Shown here in pieces: positions 1 to 6,166 of a stretch of 9,381 bases of DNA. Source of the stretch: Lachnospiraceae bacterium (lineage in GTDB: Bacteria; Bacillota; Clostridia; Lachnospirales; Lachnospiraceae); NCBI GenBank assembly GCA_009774215.1, contig VSNH01000129.1:1-9381 (forward strand), given 5' to 3'. The notes below the pieces were generated by a model that was not told where the DNA came from, did not search any database, and was given only the letters and a program-made list of their open reading frames with translations. The first letter of the stretch is position 1, and each line of letters opens with the position of its first letter. Both the position numbers and the translations under genes were made by a program.

Positions 1-63
1 TTGACCGAAAACAACGCAGTAGAAGGGAATGCTGGCAAGCAAAAAAGGATAGTTAATTGGTAA
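1..63 (+). pseudogene. possible 3' remnant of an IS5-type transposase, cut by the window edge
   Basis: Frame 1 of the plus strand is open from the window edge to a TAA at 61-63. The 20 visible residues include ENNAVEGNAGKQKR. This resembles the conserved C-terminal signature of IS5-type DDE transposases, roughly N-x-VEG-x-FG-x-x-K-R, with the usual Phe replaced by Ala. In those transposases this motif is normally followed by several dozen more residues, whereas here a stop comes six codons later, which suggests a truncated or decayed copy. The strand is opposite to every other gene in the window. The evidence is one short motif at an edge. It could also be chance coding in an intergenic stretch, and the element itself lies outside the window. 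Confidence 0.3.
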
Positions 64-71
64 ATGGAGCA

Positions 72-1844
72 CTAGGCCCTCATGTCGAATGACGTCCTGC
101 TGAGCACCGAAATATTTTTCTGCTGGCTCAGCAGCGTCTGCATAATGGAAGAATCCTCCTCTTCCCCGTCGTCCTCCTTCACGTGCATCTGCGCTTTCAG
201 AGAATACCCCCTGCCTTCCAGCCTCTTGTTCAGAATCTCTATATTTTTTTCGATCAAATCCAGAACACTTTCATCCGCCACCGTAAAGTTTGTCGCCACC
301 TGCTTATCCTTCATCGTCACATAGACGTCAAGGGGGCCCAAATGCTCCATATCCAGATGCAGCAGAGCGCTCACCTGCCCGTCCCTTGCCGCCAGATTCT
401 TTTTGTTGGTATAGACATAGAGATCACCGTGGGCATTGTTTCCCAGCATCTTTAAGGGTAACTGCACATAGGTATATAGATGGTTCATCTGATTCATAAA
501 ATCCACATTGCTCTGCAGATTCTGCACGCTTCTCGCCACGGGCGCATCGCCCTTTCCCGCTGCCTCCAGAGCCTGGGAAAGCCGTGCCGTCTGCTCTCTG
601 ATCCGCTCGTAAAGCTGCTCCACCTGCTTTTTGTCCGCCACATCCTGCGGCTCTATCATCCATTGGCGGCCGATCTGTTCTTTCAATAACGCCTGAAATT
701 CTTTTCCGCCAAGCAGTCTCTGCAAAGCCTGCTCCGGCACGTCCCCGCGAGGCGTCTTCGACAAAAGCTGTCTGACAAGCTGCAGCACATCCTTCGTCGG
801 AAGCTGGCCGTTCTTTACCTGCGCCGCCGTCTCCTCATTCATGCCAAGCTCCTTAAGCACATCGCCCAGCCGCTGCCACTGTTCCTGACTCAGTGCCGGA
901 GATCGGCCATCTTCTTTCGCCCCCGCCTGCGGCAGTTCCTCCACCGGCACGCCTGCGGACTGTTCCTTCGACGCCGCACCCTCCGGCAGCTCCATCTGTC
1001 CTGTCAGCACCGCAGCAGTCGTACTCTGTGCCGCGCCGCTGCCGCCCGCGCTCTCTGTCCCTGCCGCCTCACCGGAGACCGTCTGTGCCGCATCCGCTTC
1101 CCCCTGCCGCTGTACGGTGACCATGCCGTCCTCACCTGCTCCGTCCTCCGTAAAGATGTCGATCACCGCCTGATAAAAGGCGTAAGCCTTTTCTCCCTGG
1201 CCGCTGCTTATCAGCTCTGTAAACGCTTTTGGCAGCTCCTCCATAATCGTCTCCGCGCTGCCCAGAATCTGGTGGTGCGCCGCCTTATACTGCTCAAACT
1301 GCTCAATATTCGCCTCCGTCACCGGCAGCTCGAGCCTCGTCATCTGTATGATGGAGGTGGGATTTTTCCCGGGAAACTCGAGAATAAGCCTGCTCATATT
1401 GAGAATCGACTCCTTGTCGATGGGCATTCCCTCCTCCATCATCGTGGCCACCATCTCTATATTTTCCGCCGTTTCCGGCAATCCCGCAGCCGCCAGCGCA
1501 CGCAGAATCGTCGCCGTGTTTGCCGTATTGGTATAGAGCGGCGCAAGGGACATAAAGGAACTGCTGTTTGCCTTGACCTCAAAGCTCATCATCTGCCCCA
1601 GAGCCAGATTCACACTCTTGTCAATCTTGGCGTTGATGGAGAAATCCTGTGCCAGCTCAATCTGCACGGAATTGCCGTCCCGGCTCACCACCGTACCCTG
1701 CAGCGTCTGTCCCGGCTTCAGAGCCCGCACCTCGTTCTGCAGATGTCTGAGCCGCTCGCCCTTACCCATGGAATCCGATACTTTTACGGTGTCGTTCGCA
1801 CTTACCCGCTGATTTTCCTTTTTAAAGATACTTCCCAGATTCAA
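72..1844 (-). CDS. FliK-like (flagellar hook-length control C-terminal domain) protein, YlqG type
   Basis: The predicted protein has about 590 residues. Residues about 30-95 (from ALKPGQTLQGTVVSRDG) look like a small beta-barrel domain. A helical middle follows, then a low-complexity Ala/Gly/Ser/Glu/Pro linker at about 245-330. Residues about 462-555 resemble the FliK C-terminal (Flg_hook) domain, including the LHLDMEHLGPLDVYVTMKD core and the closing LNKRLEGRGYSLKA segment. An acidic stretch and the tail SFDMRA end it. No signal peptide or membrane segment is seen. FliK measures hook length and switches export specificity, but the cluster-linked homologue of B. subtilis (YlqG) lies outside the flagellar operons and its role is unclear. 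I chose a TTG start at 1844 because GAGGTG lies 7 nt upstream and the start falls 2 nt after the rnhB stop. A GTG at 1895 (607 aa) would overlap rnhB by 49 bp and has no ribosome site. The FlhB-like partner expected next is not seen. Confidence 0.72.
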   Translation of the reverse strand: MNLGSIFKKENQRVSANDTVKVSDSMGKGERLRHLQNEVRALKPGQTLQGTVVSRDGNSVQIELAQDFSINAKIDKSVNLALGQMMSFEVKANSSSFMSLAPLYTNTANTATILRALAAAGLPETAENIEMVATMMEEGMPIDKESILNMSRLILEFPGKNPTSIIQMTRLELPVTEANIEQFEQYKAAHHQILGSAETIMEELPKAFTELISSGQGEKAYAFYQAVIDIFTEDGAGEDGMVTVQRQGEADAAQTVSGEAAGTESAGGSGAAQSTTAAVLTGQMELPEGAASKEQSAGVPVEELPQAGAKEDGRSPALSQEQWQRLGDVLKELGMNEETAAQVKNGQLPTKDVLQLVRQLLSKTPRGDVPEQALQRLLGGKEFQALLKEQIGRQWMIEPQDVADKKQVEQLYERIREQTARLSQALEAAGKGDAPVARSVQNLQSNVDFMNQMNHLYTYVQLPLKMLGNNAHGDLYVYTNKKNLAARDGQVSALLHLDMEHLGPLDVYVTMKDKQVATNFTVADESVLDLIEKNIEILNKRLEGRGYSLKAQMHVKEDDGEEEDSSIMQTLLSQQKNISVLSRTSFDMRA

Positions 1845-1846
1845 TC

Positions 1847-2611
1847 TTACACCTCGCAAAAATTTTTGATAAAAGTTTTTCTGTGAATGGGGCACGGCCC
1901 GTATTTTTTCAGCGCGTCAATATGCGTCTGCGCGCCGTATCCCTTGTTGGAGGCAAAGCCGTACTCCGGATAAACCTCGTCATAGCGCACCATCAGCCGG
2001 TCCCTCGTCACCTTCGCCACAATACTTGCCGCGCCGATGGAAATGCTCTTGGCGTCCCCTTTTATAATCGGGATCTGACGTATTTTGACTTCCGGGATGG
2101 TCACCGCGTCGTTTAATAAAATATCAGGCGTTACCGATAATTTCCCGATGGCTTCCCGCATGGCCTCATAAGTAGCCTGCAGAATATTGATCTCGTCGAT
2201 CCGCTCCGGCGTACTGTAACCAAGCCCCACAGCCGCCGCCTTCTCCATAATGACCTCATACAACTCTTCTCTCTTTTTTTCGGAGAGTTTCTTAGAATCA
2301 TTGATATATAAAATATCACAATCTTTCGGCAAAATAACCGCCCCCGCCACCACCGGACCGGCGAGAGGGCCTCTGCCCACCTCGTCAATGCCGCAGATAT
2401 GGGCATATGCGCTGTATTCTCTCTCATATCGCATCAGCTCCCGCGTTCTTTTTATCTCATTTTCATATGACAGAAGCCGTTTTTTCGCCCTGGTAATTTC
2501 CGCCTGCACCCCGGCTCTCTCGTCCGATTCATATGCCGAAAACAAAACAGGCAGCTCCTCCATAGACGCCGCCTGCAATTTTCCCCTGATGATACTGATC
2601 CTTTCCGCCAT
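1847..2611 (-). CDS. rnhB: ribonuclease HII
   Basis: RNase HII cleaves the RNA strand of RNA-DNA hybrids and starts removal of single ribonucleotides from DNA. The 254-residue product has the Firmicute-type N-terminal extension of about 70 residues, then the catalytic fold. GIDEVGRGPLAGPVV (residues 74-88) supplies Asp76 and Glu77 and the GRG substrate-reading motif. DILLNDAV supplies Asp168, and ASIVAKVTRDR supplies Asp204, so all four acidic metal ligands are present. The start at 2611 is preferred because GGAGG lies 5 nt upstream and MAERISIIRGKL fits the family N-terminus. An in-frame ATG at 2668 would give 273 aa with an ATGA overlap to the signal peptidase stop, but it lacks a ribosome site. 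The FliK-like gene follows after 2 nt, which implies co-transcription and probable translational coupling. Confidence 0.95.
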   Translation of the reverse strand: MAERISIIRGKLQAASMEELPVLFSAYESDERAGVQAEITRAKKRLLSYENEIKRTRELMRYEREYSAYAHICGIDEVGRGPLAGPVVAGAVILPKDCDILYINDSKKLSEKKREELYEVIMEKAAAVGLGYSTPERIDEINILQATYEAMREAIGKLSVTPDILLNDAVTIPEVKIRQIPIIKGDAKSISIGAASIVAKVTRDRLMVRYDEVYPEYGFASNKGYGAQTHIDALKKYGPCPIHRKTFIKNFCEV

Positions 2612-2664
2612 TTTTGCCTCCGTTTCGAAGCGTTTTACGCTGAGAATACGAACAGAATTTATTT

Positions 2665-3204
2665 TCATTGGTGTTTGACAAAACCAAACTTATCAAGAGG
2701 CCATATCCGCAGCCACGCCCGGCCGATGATGTTCTCCCTCCTGATGTTGCCCACGGAGGGATCCCTGCCGTCGGTGCTGTTGTTTCTGTTGTCCCCCAGC
2801 ACAAAGTATTCGTCCTTTCCCAACGTGATGGGCTCATACGCCCGGCCGGGGTTGACGATCACTTCCTTGCCATAGGATTCCTCCAGCACCTTGCCGTCCA
2901 CGTAGATGTTTCCCTCCTCGTCGATCTGCACCGTCTCGCCCGGCAGTCCGATGATCCGCTTGATGTAGAAGGTTTCCTCCTGCCGCAAAAAAGGAAAAAC
3001 AATGATGTCATAGCGCTCCGGGTCATGGAAACGGTAGCTCAGTTTATCCACAATCAGATTGTCCTCCGTACTGAGCGTCGGCTCCATGGAGCTTCCCTGC
3101 ACCTGTGTCCGCTGCCCCACAAAGTGAATCACCAGATAAACGAGACACAGCACCCCCAGCAGATACAGACTGGTATTTAAAATCTCACGCAGCACTTTCT
3201 TCAC
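2665..3204 (-). CDS. lepB: type I signal peptidase (second copy)
   Basis: This membrane-anchored serine protease removes signal peptides from exported proteins on the outer face of the membrane. It has 179 residues with one N-terminal membrane segment (about 11-29) and the catalytic domain outside. The nucleophile is Ser39 in GSSMEPTL and the general base is Lys82 in FYIKRIIGLPGE. The GDNRNNSTDGRDPSVG box at 137-152 is intact, so it should be active. The start is GTG at 3202-3204, 2 nt after the rbgA stop, with an AGGAGG inside the end of rbgA about 10 nt upstream. It is clearly different from the other signal peptidase at 4154-4738: shorter N-terminus, a longer GDNRN...DPSVG box and a divergent core. 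The pair is therefore not a recent tandem duplication. Confidence 0.93.
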   Translation of the reverse strand: MKKVLREILNTSLYLLGVLCLVYLVIHFVGQRTQVQGSSMEPTLSTEDNLIVDKLSYRFHDPERYDIIVFPFLRQEETFYIKRIIGLPGETVQIDEEGNIYVDGKVLEESYGKEVIVNPGRAYEPITLGKDEYFVLGDNRNNSTDGRDPSVGNIRRENIIGRAWLRIWPLDKFGFVKHQ

Positions 3205-3206
3205 TT

Positions 3207-4076
3207 TTACTCTTCCTCCTGCTTTTCCTCACATATTTCCAGCGTAATTCTTCCGATCCTGCCGTTTCTGAAATCATCCACCAAGATGGCCGCCGCCTTC
3301 TCATAGTCCGGCTCCTGCCCTTTTTTATAGCACTTGCGCGTCTCGCAGATAAACGTCAGCGCATGTATAGGCGTAAGCGTATCTCCTGTTTCCTCTATCT
3401 GGTAGCGGCTAAGCAGCGGCTCTCTGTAATGCGCAAGCAGATAGACCAGCAGCTCCTGCGCCAGCTCCGTCATCTGCAAAATCTCGTCATTCATGGAGCC
3501 GATCATGGCAAGCCGCTTTCCCACTTCCTCGCTCTCAAATTTCGGCCAGAGAATGCCCGGCGTATCCAAAAGCTCCAGCTCCTTATTGAGCCTGATCCAC
3601 TGCTTCCCCTTCGTCACGCCCGGCTTATTTCCCGTCTTCGTGCATGCCTTCCCCGCAAAGGAATTGATAAACGTGGACTTTCCCACATTTGGTATACCAA
3701 CAACAATCGCTCTGACAGGACGGTTCTTGATGCCCCGCTTCCTATCCCGCTCGATCTTTTCACGACAGGCTTCCTGCACCATGGGCTGGATCGCCTTAAG
3801 CCCCTGTCCCGTCTTCGCGTTGACCTCCAGCACATAAAATCCGCGCTCCTTAAAATATGCCATCCAGCTTTTATTTGCTGCCGGATCCGCCAGATCCGAT
3901 TTGTTTAAAAGAATCAGCCGGGCTTTGTTCTTTCCCAGCTCATCAATATCCGGGTTCCTGCTGGAAAGCGGTACTCTCGCATCCACCAGCTCGATCACCA
4001 GATCAATGAGACTGATATTTTCCTGCATCATGCGTTTTGCCTTCGTCATGTGCCCCGGATACCACTGATAATTCAT
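3207..4076 (-). CDS. rbgA: ribosome biogenesis GTPase RbgA (YlqF)
   Basis: RbgA is a circularly permuted GTPase that acts late in assembly of the 50S ribosomal subunit. The 289 residues show the permuted motif order: G4 NKSD (58-61), G5-like NAKTG (86-90), G1 P-loop GIPNVGKST (127-135), G2 region GVT (153-155) and G3 DTPG (171-174). The N-terminal WYPGHM places a His at residue 9, the position known to be needed for GTP hydrolysis in B. subtilis RbgA. A helical C-terminal domain (about 195-280) and a short acidic tail follow, and the length is typical. The ATG at 4076 has only a weak ribosome site (GGGGGTG). The gene sits between two signal peptidase genes and near rplS and rpsP, in keeping with the ribosome theme of the cluster. 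Confidence 0.95.
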   Translation of the reverse strand: MNYQWYPGHMTKAKRMMQENISLIDLVIELVDARVPLSSRNPDIDELGKNKARLILLNKSDLADPAANKSWMAYFKERGFYVLEVNAKTGQGLKAIQPMVQEACREKIERDRKRGIKNRPVRAIVVGIPNVGKSTFINSFAGKACTKTGNKPGVTKGKQWIRLNKELELLDTPGILWPKFESEEVGKRLAMIGSMNDEILQMTELAQELLVYLLAHYREPLLSRYQIEETGDTLTPIHALTFICETRKCYKKGQEPDYEKAAAILVDDFRNGRIGRITLEICEEKQEEE

Positions 4077-4112
4077 ACGTGCACCCCCATGTCACCTTTA
4101 ACATAAATCCCC

Positions 4113-4139
4113 ATGAAAAGTACAGTTTTTCATACTTTT
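4113..4139 (-). promoter_or_regulatory. two mutually exclusive small inverted repeats in the lepB-rbgA gap
   Basis: The 77-nt gap before rbgA contains two perfect 7-bp inverted repeats that share bases. ATGAAAA (4113-4119) pairs with TTTTCAT (4127-4133). AAAAGTA (4116-4122) pairs with TACTTTT (4133-4139). Only one can form at a time. Both are AT-rich and weak, there is no T-tract typical of a terminator, and I see no clear promoter. It may be an mRNA processing or stability element, or chance. Confidence 0.25.
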
Positions 4140-4153
4140 ATTTCTTGCCCTCT

Positions 4154-4738
4154 CTACTCGATCAGCCCCATGGGCTCATCCTCCGCCGCCATGTGGAACC
4201 ACGCCTTGCCGACAATCGTATCTTTTTTGACAGCCCCGATATTGCCTGAGCGGCTGTCCTCGCTGCTGTTACGGTTATCTCCCAGCACAAAAAACTCATC
4301 CCCCGAAAGGAGCACCTCGTTTAGCGCAATGCCCGGGTCTATGATCTTGTCAAACTGCTCGTTCTCCGCAAGGATCACGCCGTCTATGTACACATTTCCC
4401 TCTCTGATCTGCACCGTCTCACCCGGCAGACCCACCACGCGTTTCACGTAATAATGGGAATTTTTGTTATTGTTTGGCAAAAAGACAACCACGTCACCGC
4501 GTTTTGGCGTAGAGATACGGTAAAGAATCCGATTCATCAGAATTTCCTGTCCGTTGTGCAGCGCGGGCTCCATGGAATCGCCGATCACACTGGTGCGCAT
4601 CCCCACGGAAAAGATAAGGACAAAAGCAAGAAAAACGGCGACCGCGCCGCCCACAAGCAACTCCACCGCATCCTTTAAGAGTCTCGGATCAAGCCTTTTC
4701 TTTTTCTGATAAAAGGTTAAGCCTTTTCTTCTCGCCAT
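4154..4738 (-). CDS. lepB: type I signal peptidase (first copy)
   Basis: This is a serine-lysine signal peptidase of the SipS/LepB family that cleaves signal peptides from secreted preproteins. The predicted product has 194 residues: a basic N-terminus (MARRKGLTFYQKKKR), one membrane helix at about 24-46, then the extracellular catalytic domain. Ser55 in GDSMEPAL is the nucleophile and Lys99 in YYVKRVVGLPGE the base. GDNRNSSEDSRSGNIG (153-168) is the conserved C-terminal box. I chose ATG 4738 because GGAG lies 8 nt upstream. The in-frame GTG at 4747 would have its ribosome site directly against the start codon. The gene lies downstream of the rplS terminator and a set of overlapping hairpins, and heads the block lepB-rbgA-lepB-rnhB-fliK-like. 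No separate promoter is obvious, so read-through from rplS may contribute. Confidence 0.93.
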   Translation of the reverse strand: MARRKGLTFYQKKKRLDPRLLKDAVELLVGGAVAVFLAFVLIFSVGMRTSVIGDSMEPALHNGQEILMNRILYRISTPKRGDVVVFLPNNNKNSHYYVKRVVGLPGETVQIREGNVYIDGVILAENEQFDKIIDPGIALNEVLLSGDEFFVLGDNRNSSEDSRSGNIGAVKKDTIVGKAWFHMAAEDEPMGLIE

Positions 4739-4760
4739 TCTGTGCACTCCGCTATCTTCT

Positions 4761-4796
4761 GACTCTGCACGATAAGCAGACTCGAAATGCTTATCG
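4761..4796 (-). promoter_or_regulatory. overlapping alternative hairpins in the lepB leader
   Basis: A perfect 9-bp inverted repeat, CGATAAGCA (4770-4778) and TGCTTATCG (4788-4796), is separated by 9 nt. On the minus strand a second hairpin uses part of the same sequence. GAGTCTGC (4783-4776) pairs with GCAGAGTC (4768-4761) with one mismatch and a 7-nt loop, so the two structures exclude each other. TGCTTAT also occurs in the 3' arm and tail of the preceding terminator, giving a third pairing option. The region lies 20-60 nt upstream of the lepB start and could be a regulatory leader or a DNA operator. No promoter is visible here. Confidence 0.4.
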
Positions 4797-4800
4797 CGGA

Positions 4801-4841
4801 AATAATAAGCAGATACCCCGAATCACTCTGAGGTATCTGCT
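4801..4841 (-). terminator. intrinsic terminator after rplS
   Basis: On the minus strand a perfect 10-bp stem, AGCAGATACC (4841-4832) with GGTATCTGCT (4817-4808), closes a 14-nt loop. It is followed by the U-rich tail TATTATT (4807-4801). It begins 17 nt after the rplS stop. The tail is interrupted by A residues, so some read-through into lepB is plausible. Confidence 0.75.
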
Positions 4842-4857
4842 CCATCATCACTTTCGC

Positions 4858-5205
4858 TTATTTAACCAGTTCTTTTACCTTAGCTTTCTTGCCGACGCGA
4901 TCTCTCAGGTAATTCAGTTTAGCACGTCTCACCTTACCTCTTCTGACAACTTCAACTTTCTCCACATTCGGGGAATGCATGGGCCAGGTTTTCTCAACGC
5001 CTACGCCGTTAGATACCTTGCGCACCGTAAAAGTCGTTCTGTTGCCGCCGCCCTGAATCTTTAAAACGGTGCCCTCAAACACCTGGATTCTCTCGCGGTT
5101 ACCCTCCTTGATCTTGCCGTACACCTTAACGGTGTCACCCACATGGAAGTCGCTCAAATTCTCTTTTAACTGTTCTGCTTCAATTTCTCTGATGATGTCG
5201 TTCAT
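4858..5205 (-). CDS. rplS: 50S ribosomal protein bL19
   Basis: bL19 is a component of the large ribosomal subunit at the interface with the 30S subunit. The 115-residue product has the family hallmarks: an N-terminal helix (DIIREIEAEQLK), the SH3-like barrel from FHVGDTVKVYGKIKEGNRERIQ, the GGGNRTTFTVRK strand pair, and VEKTWPMHSPNVEKVEVVRRGKVRRAKLNYLR. The C-terminus is lysine-rich. Length and sequence are typical, with nothing missing. The ATG is preceded by AGGAGG about 7-8 nt upstream. The gene appears to have its own promoter and leader within the 143-nt gap after trmD and its own terminator, so it can be expressed apart from trmD. This suits the large amounts of ribosomal protein needed. 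Confidence 0.98.
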   Translation of the reverse strand: MNDIIREIEAEQLKENLSDFHVGDTVKVYGKIKEGNRERIQVFEGTVLKIQGGGNRTTFTVRKVSNGVGVEKTWPMHSPNVEKVEVVRRGKVRRAKLNYLRDRVGKKAKVKELVK

Positions 5206-5270
5206 AATTCTCCTCCTGATATGCTCCGGATGTTCTTAATACGTCTGTAACAGAGGACCATCCTTCTTCA
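5206..5270 (-). promoter_or_regulatory. rplS mRNA leader, candidate L19 leader element
   Basis: The inferred 5' untranslated region of rplS is about 65 nt. On the minus strand it has an outer stem GGATG (5263-5259) with CATCC (5232-5228). Inside it is a small hairpin, TCTG (5254-5251) with CAGA (5247-5244), that has a 3-nt loop. A purine-rich stretch and the AGGAGG ribosome site follow. Firmicutes are known to carry an autoregulatory L19 leader upstream of rplS. The position and nested-stem layout fit, but I could not compare it with the family consensus. Confidence 0.5.
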
Positions 5271-5275
5271 CAACA

Positions 5276-5309
5276 TTTATAATTTACCATACAACAAGCG
5301 CAAATGCAA
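5276..5309 (-). promoter_or_regulatory. putative housekeeping sigma-factor promoter for rplS
   Basis: Two overlapping readings are possible on the minus strand. One is TTGCAT (5309-5304) with a 17-bp spacer and TAAATT (5286-5281). The other is TTGCGC (5303-5298) with a 16-bp spacer and TATAAA (5281-5276). The AT-rich region stands out against the GC-rich trmD end. It would separate rplS expression from trmD. Confidence 0.5.
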
Positions 5310-5348
5310 GGGATTTTTTATCTTAACAGGTCTCCCCGGCCCAGCCCG

Positions 5349-6080
5349 TCACTTCCGCCGCTTCTTCTCCACCGGCGGATGCGCCTCCCTATATTTCTCA
5401 TAGAGATCGGGCCGTCTCTCCTTTGTCCGGGCAAGCGCCTGCTCCATCCTCCATGCGTCCACCTTCGCGTGATCGCCCGAGAGCAGAATCTCCGGCACCC
5501 GCTTCCCGTGCCAGATCTCCGGTCTGGAATACTGCGGATATTCCAAAAGCCCGTCCCCGAAAGACTCCGTCTCCGCAGACTCCCCGTTGTGAAGGACGCC
5601 CGGCACCAGTCTGGCGATGGCATCCACCATCACCATAGCCGCCAGTTCTCCCCCCGTAAGTACATAGTCCCCCAGGGATATCTCGTCCGTGACAATCTCC
5701 TCCAGCACCCGCTCGTCGATCCCCTCATAGTGGCCGCAAAGAAAGATCAACTCCTCCTCTTCGGAAAGCGCCTTCGCCGTCGCCTGATGAAAAGGCTGAC
5801 CCTGCGGCGTGACATAAATCACGCGCCGCGGTTTATTTGGATCAATTCGGTCAATCACGGACTGATACGCGTCATAGACCGGCTGGGCCTGCATCAGCAT
5901 CCCCGCGCCGCCGCCGTAGGTGTAGTCATCTACCCTGCCATGCTTGTCGGTTGTAAAATCCCGGATGTTGACCGCTTCTATGGATATGTCACCCCGCGCC
6001 GCCGCCCTGCCGAGAATACTTGTATGCAGTCCCTGCATGACCATTTCGGGAAAAAGCGTCAGTATGTGGAAATTTATCAT
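5349..6080 (-). CDS. trmD: tRNA (guanine-N1-)-methyltransferase
   Basis: TrmD transfers a methyl group from S-adenosylmethionine to N1 of G37, next to the anticodon, and prevents +1 frameshifting. The 243-residue protein has the full SPOUT family signature: the N-terminal TLFPEM, VDDYTYGGGAGMLMQ (50-64), the trefoil-knot SAM site made by YVTPQGQPF (89-97), LCGHYEGIDERV (114-125) and ISLGDYVLTGGE (134-145), then LLEYPQYSRPEIW and LLSGDHAKVDAWR. At the position of the proposed catalytic Asp169 of E. coli (in EDSF) this protein reads TESF with Glu172, a conservative change. The C-terminus ends in a basic tail. ATG 6080 has GGAGG 6 nt upstream. It lies 86 nt after rimM, the usual partner. Confidence 0.97.
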   Translation of the reverse strand: MINFHILTLFPEMVMQGLHTSILGRAAARGDISIEAVNIRDFTTDKHGRVDDYTYGGGAGMLMQAQPVYDAYQSVIDRIDPNKPRRVIYVTPQGQPFHQATAKALSEEEELIFLCGHYEGIDERVLEEIVTDEISLGDYVLTGGELAAMVMVDAIARLVPGVLHNGESAETESFGDGLLEYPQYSRPEIWHGKRVPEILLSGDHAKVDAWRMEQALARTKERRPDLYEKYREAHPPVEKKRRK

Positions 6081-6091
6081 TGCATTCCTCC

Positions 6092-6142
6092 AAAGCGGCT
6101 GCCATGCGCCAGCGCCATTTCCAAAAACGCGCCTGCCGCTTT
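6092..6142 (-). promoter_or_regulatory. long-range inverted repeat just upstream of the trmD ribosome site
   Basis: In the 86-nt rimM-trmD gap a perfect 8-bp repeat, AAAGCGGC (6092-6099) and GCCGCTTT (6135-6142), encloses 35 nt. The enclosed stretch holds further GC-rich pairing options such as GCGC with GCGC. The base of the stem lies directly against the trmD GGAGG site. It could affect translation of trmD relative to rimM, but the large loop makes this tentative. Confidence 0.3.
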
Positions 6143-6166
6143 ATCCACCCTTTATCAAATCAATGT

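Noticed and set aside
1272..1886. A 204-codon plus-strand frame opposite the FliK-like gene
   Set aside because: It is rich in Arg, His and Leu, as antisense shadows of GC-rich coding regions often are. It has no family resemblance and lies fully opposite a well-supported gene.
2612..2668. Longer RNase HII start at ATG 2668 with ATGA overlap to the signal peptidase stop
   Set aside because: The overlap is tempting, but there is no ribosome site there, while the ATG at 2611 has GGAGG at 5 nt and a family-like N-terminus.
3105..3908. A 267-codon plus-strand frame opposite rbgA
   Set aside because: It lies opposite a clear RbgA gene and has no recognisable domain; an antisense shadow.
4074..4115. 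A 13-codon minus-strand reading frame (MGIYVKGDMGVHV) whose stop overlaps the rbgA start as ATGA
   Set aside because: The overlap looks like translational coupling, but there is no ribosome site before its ATG and the peptide is too short to judge.
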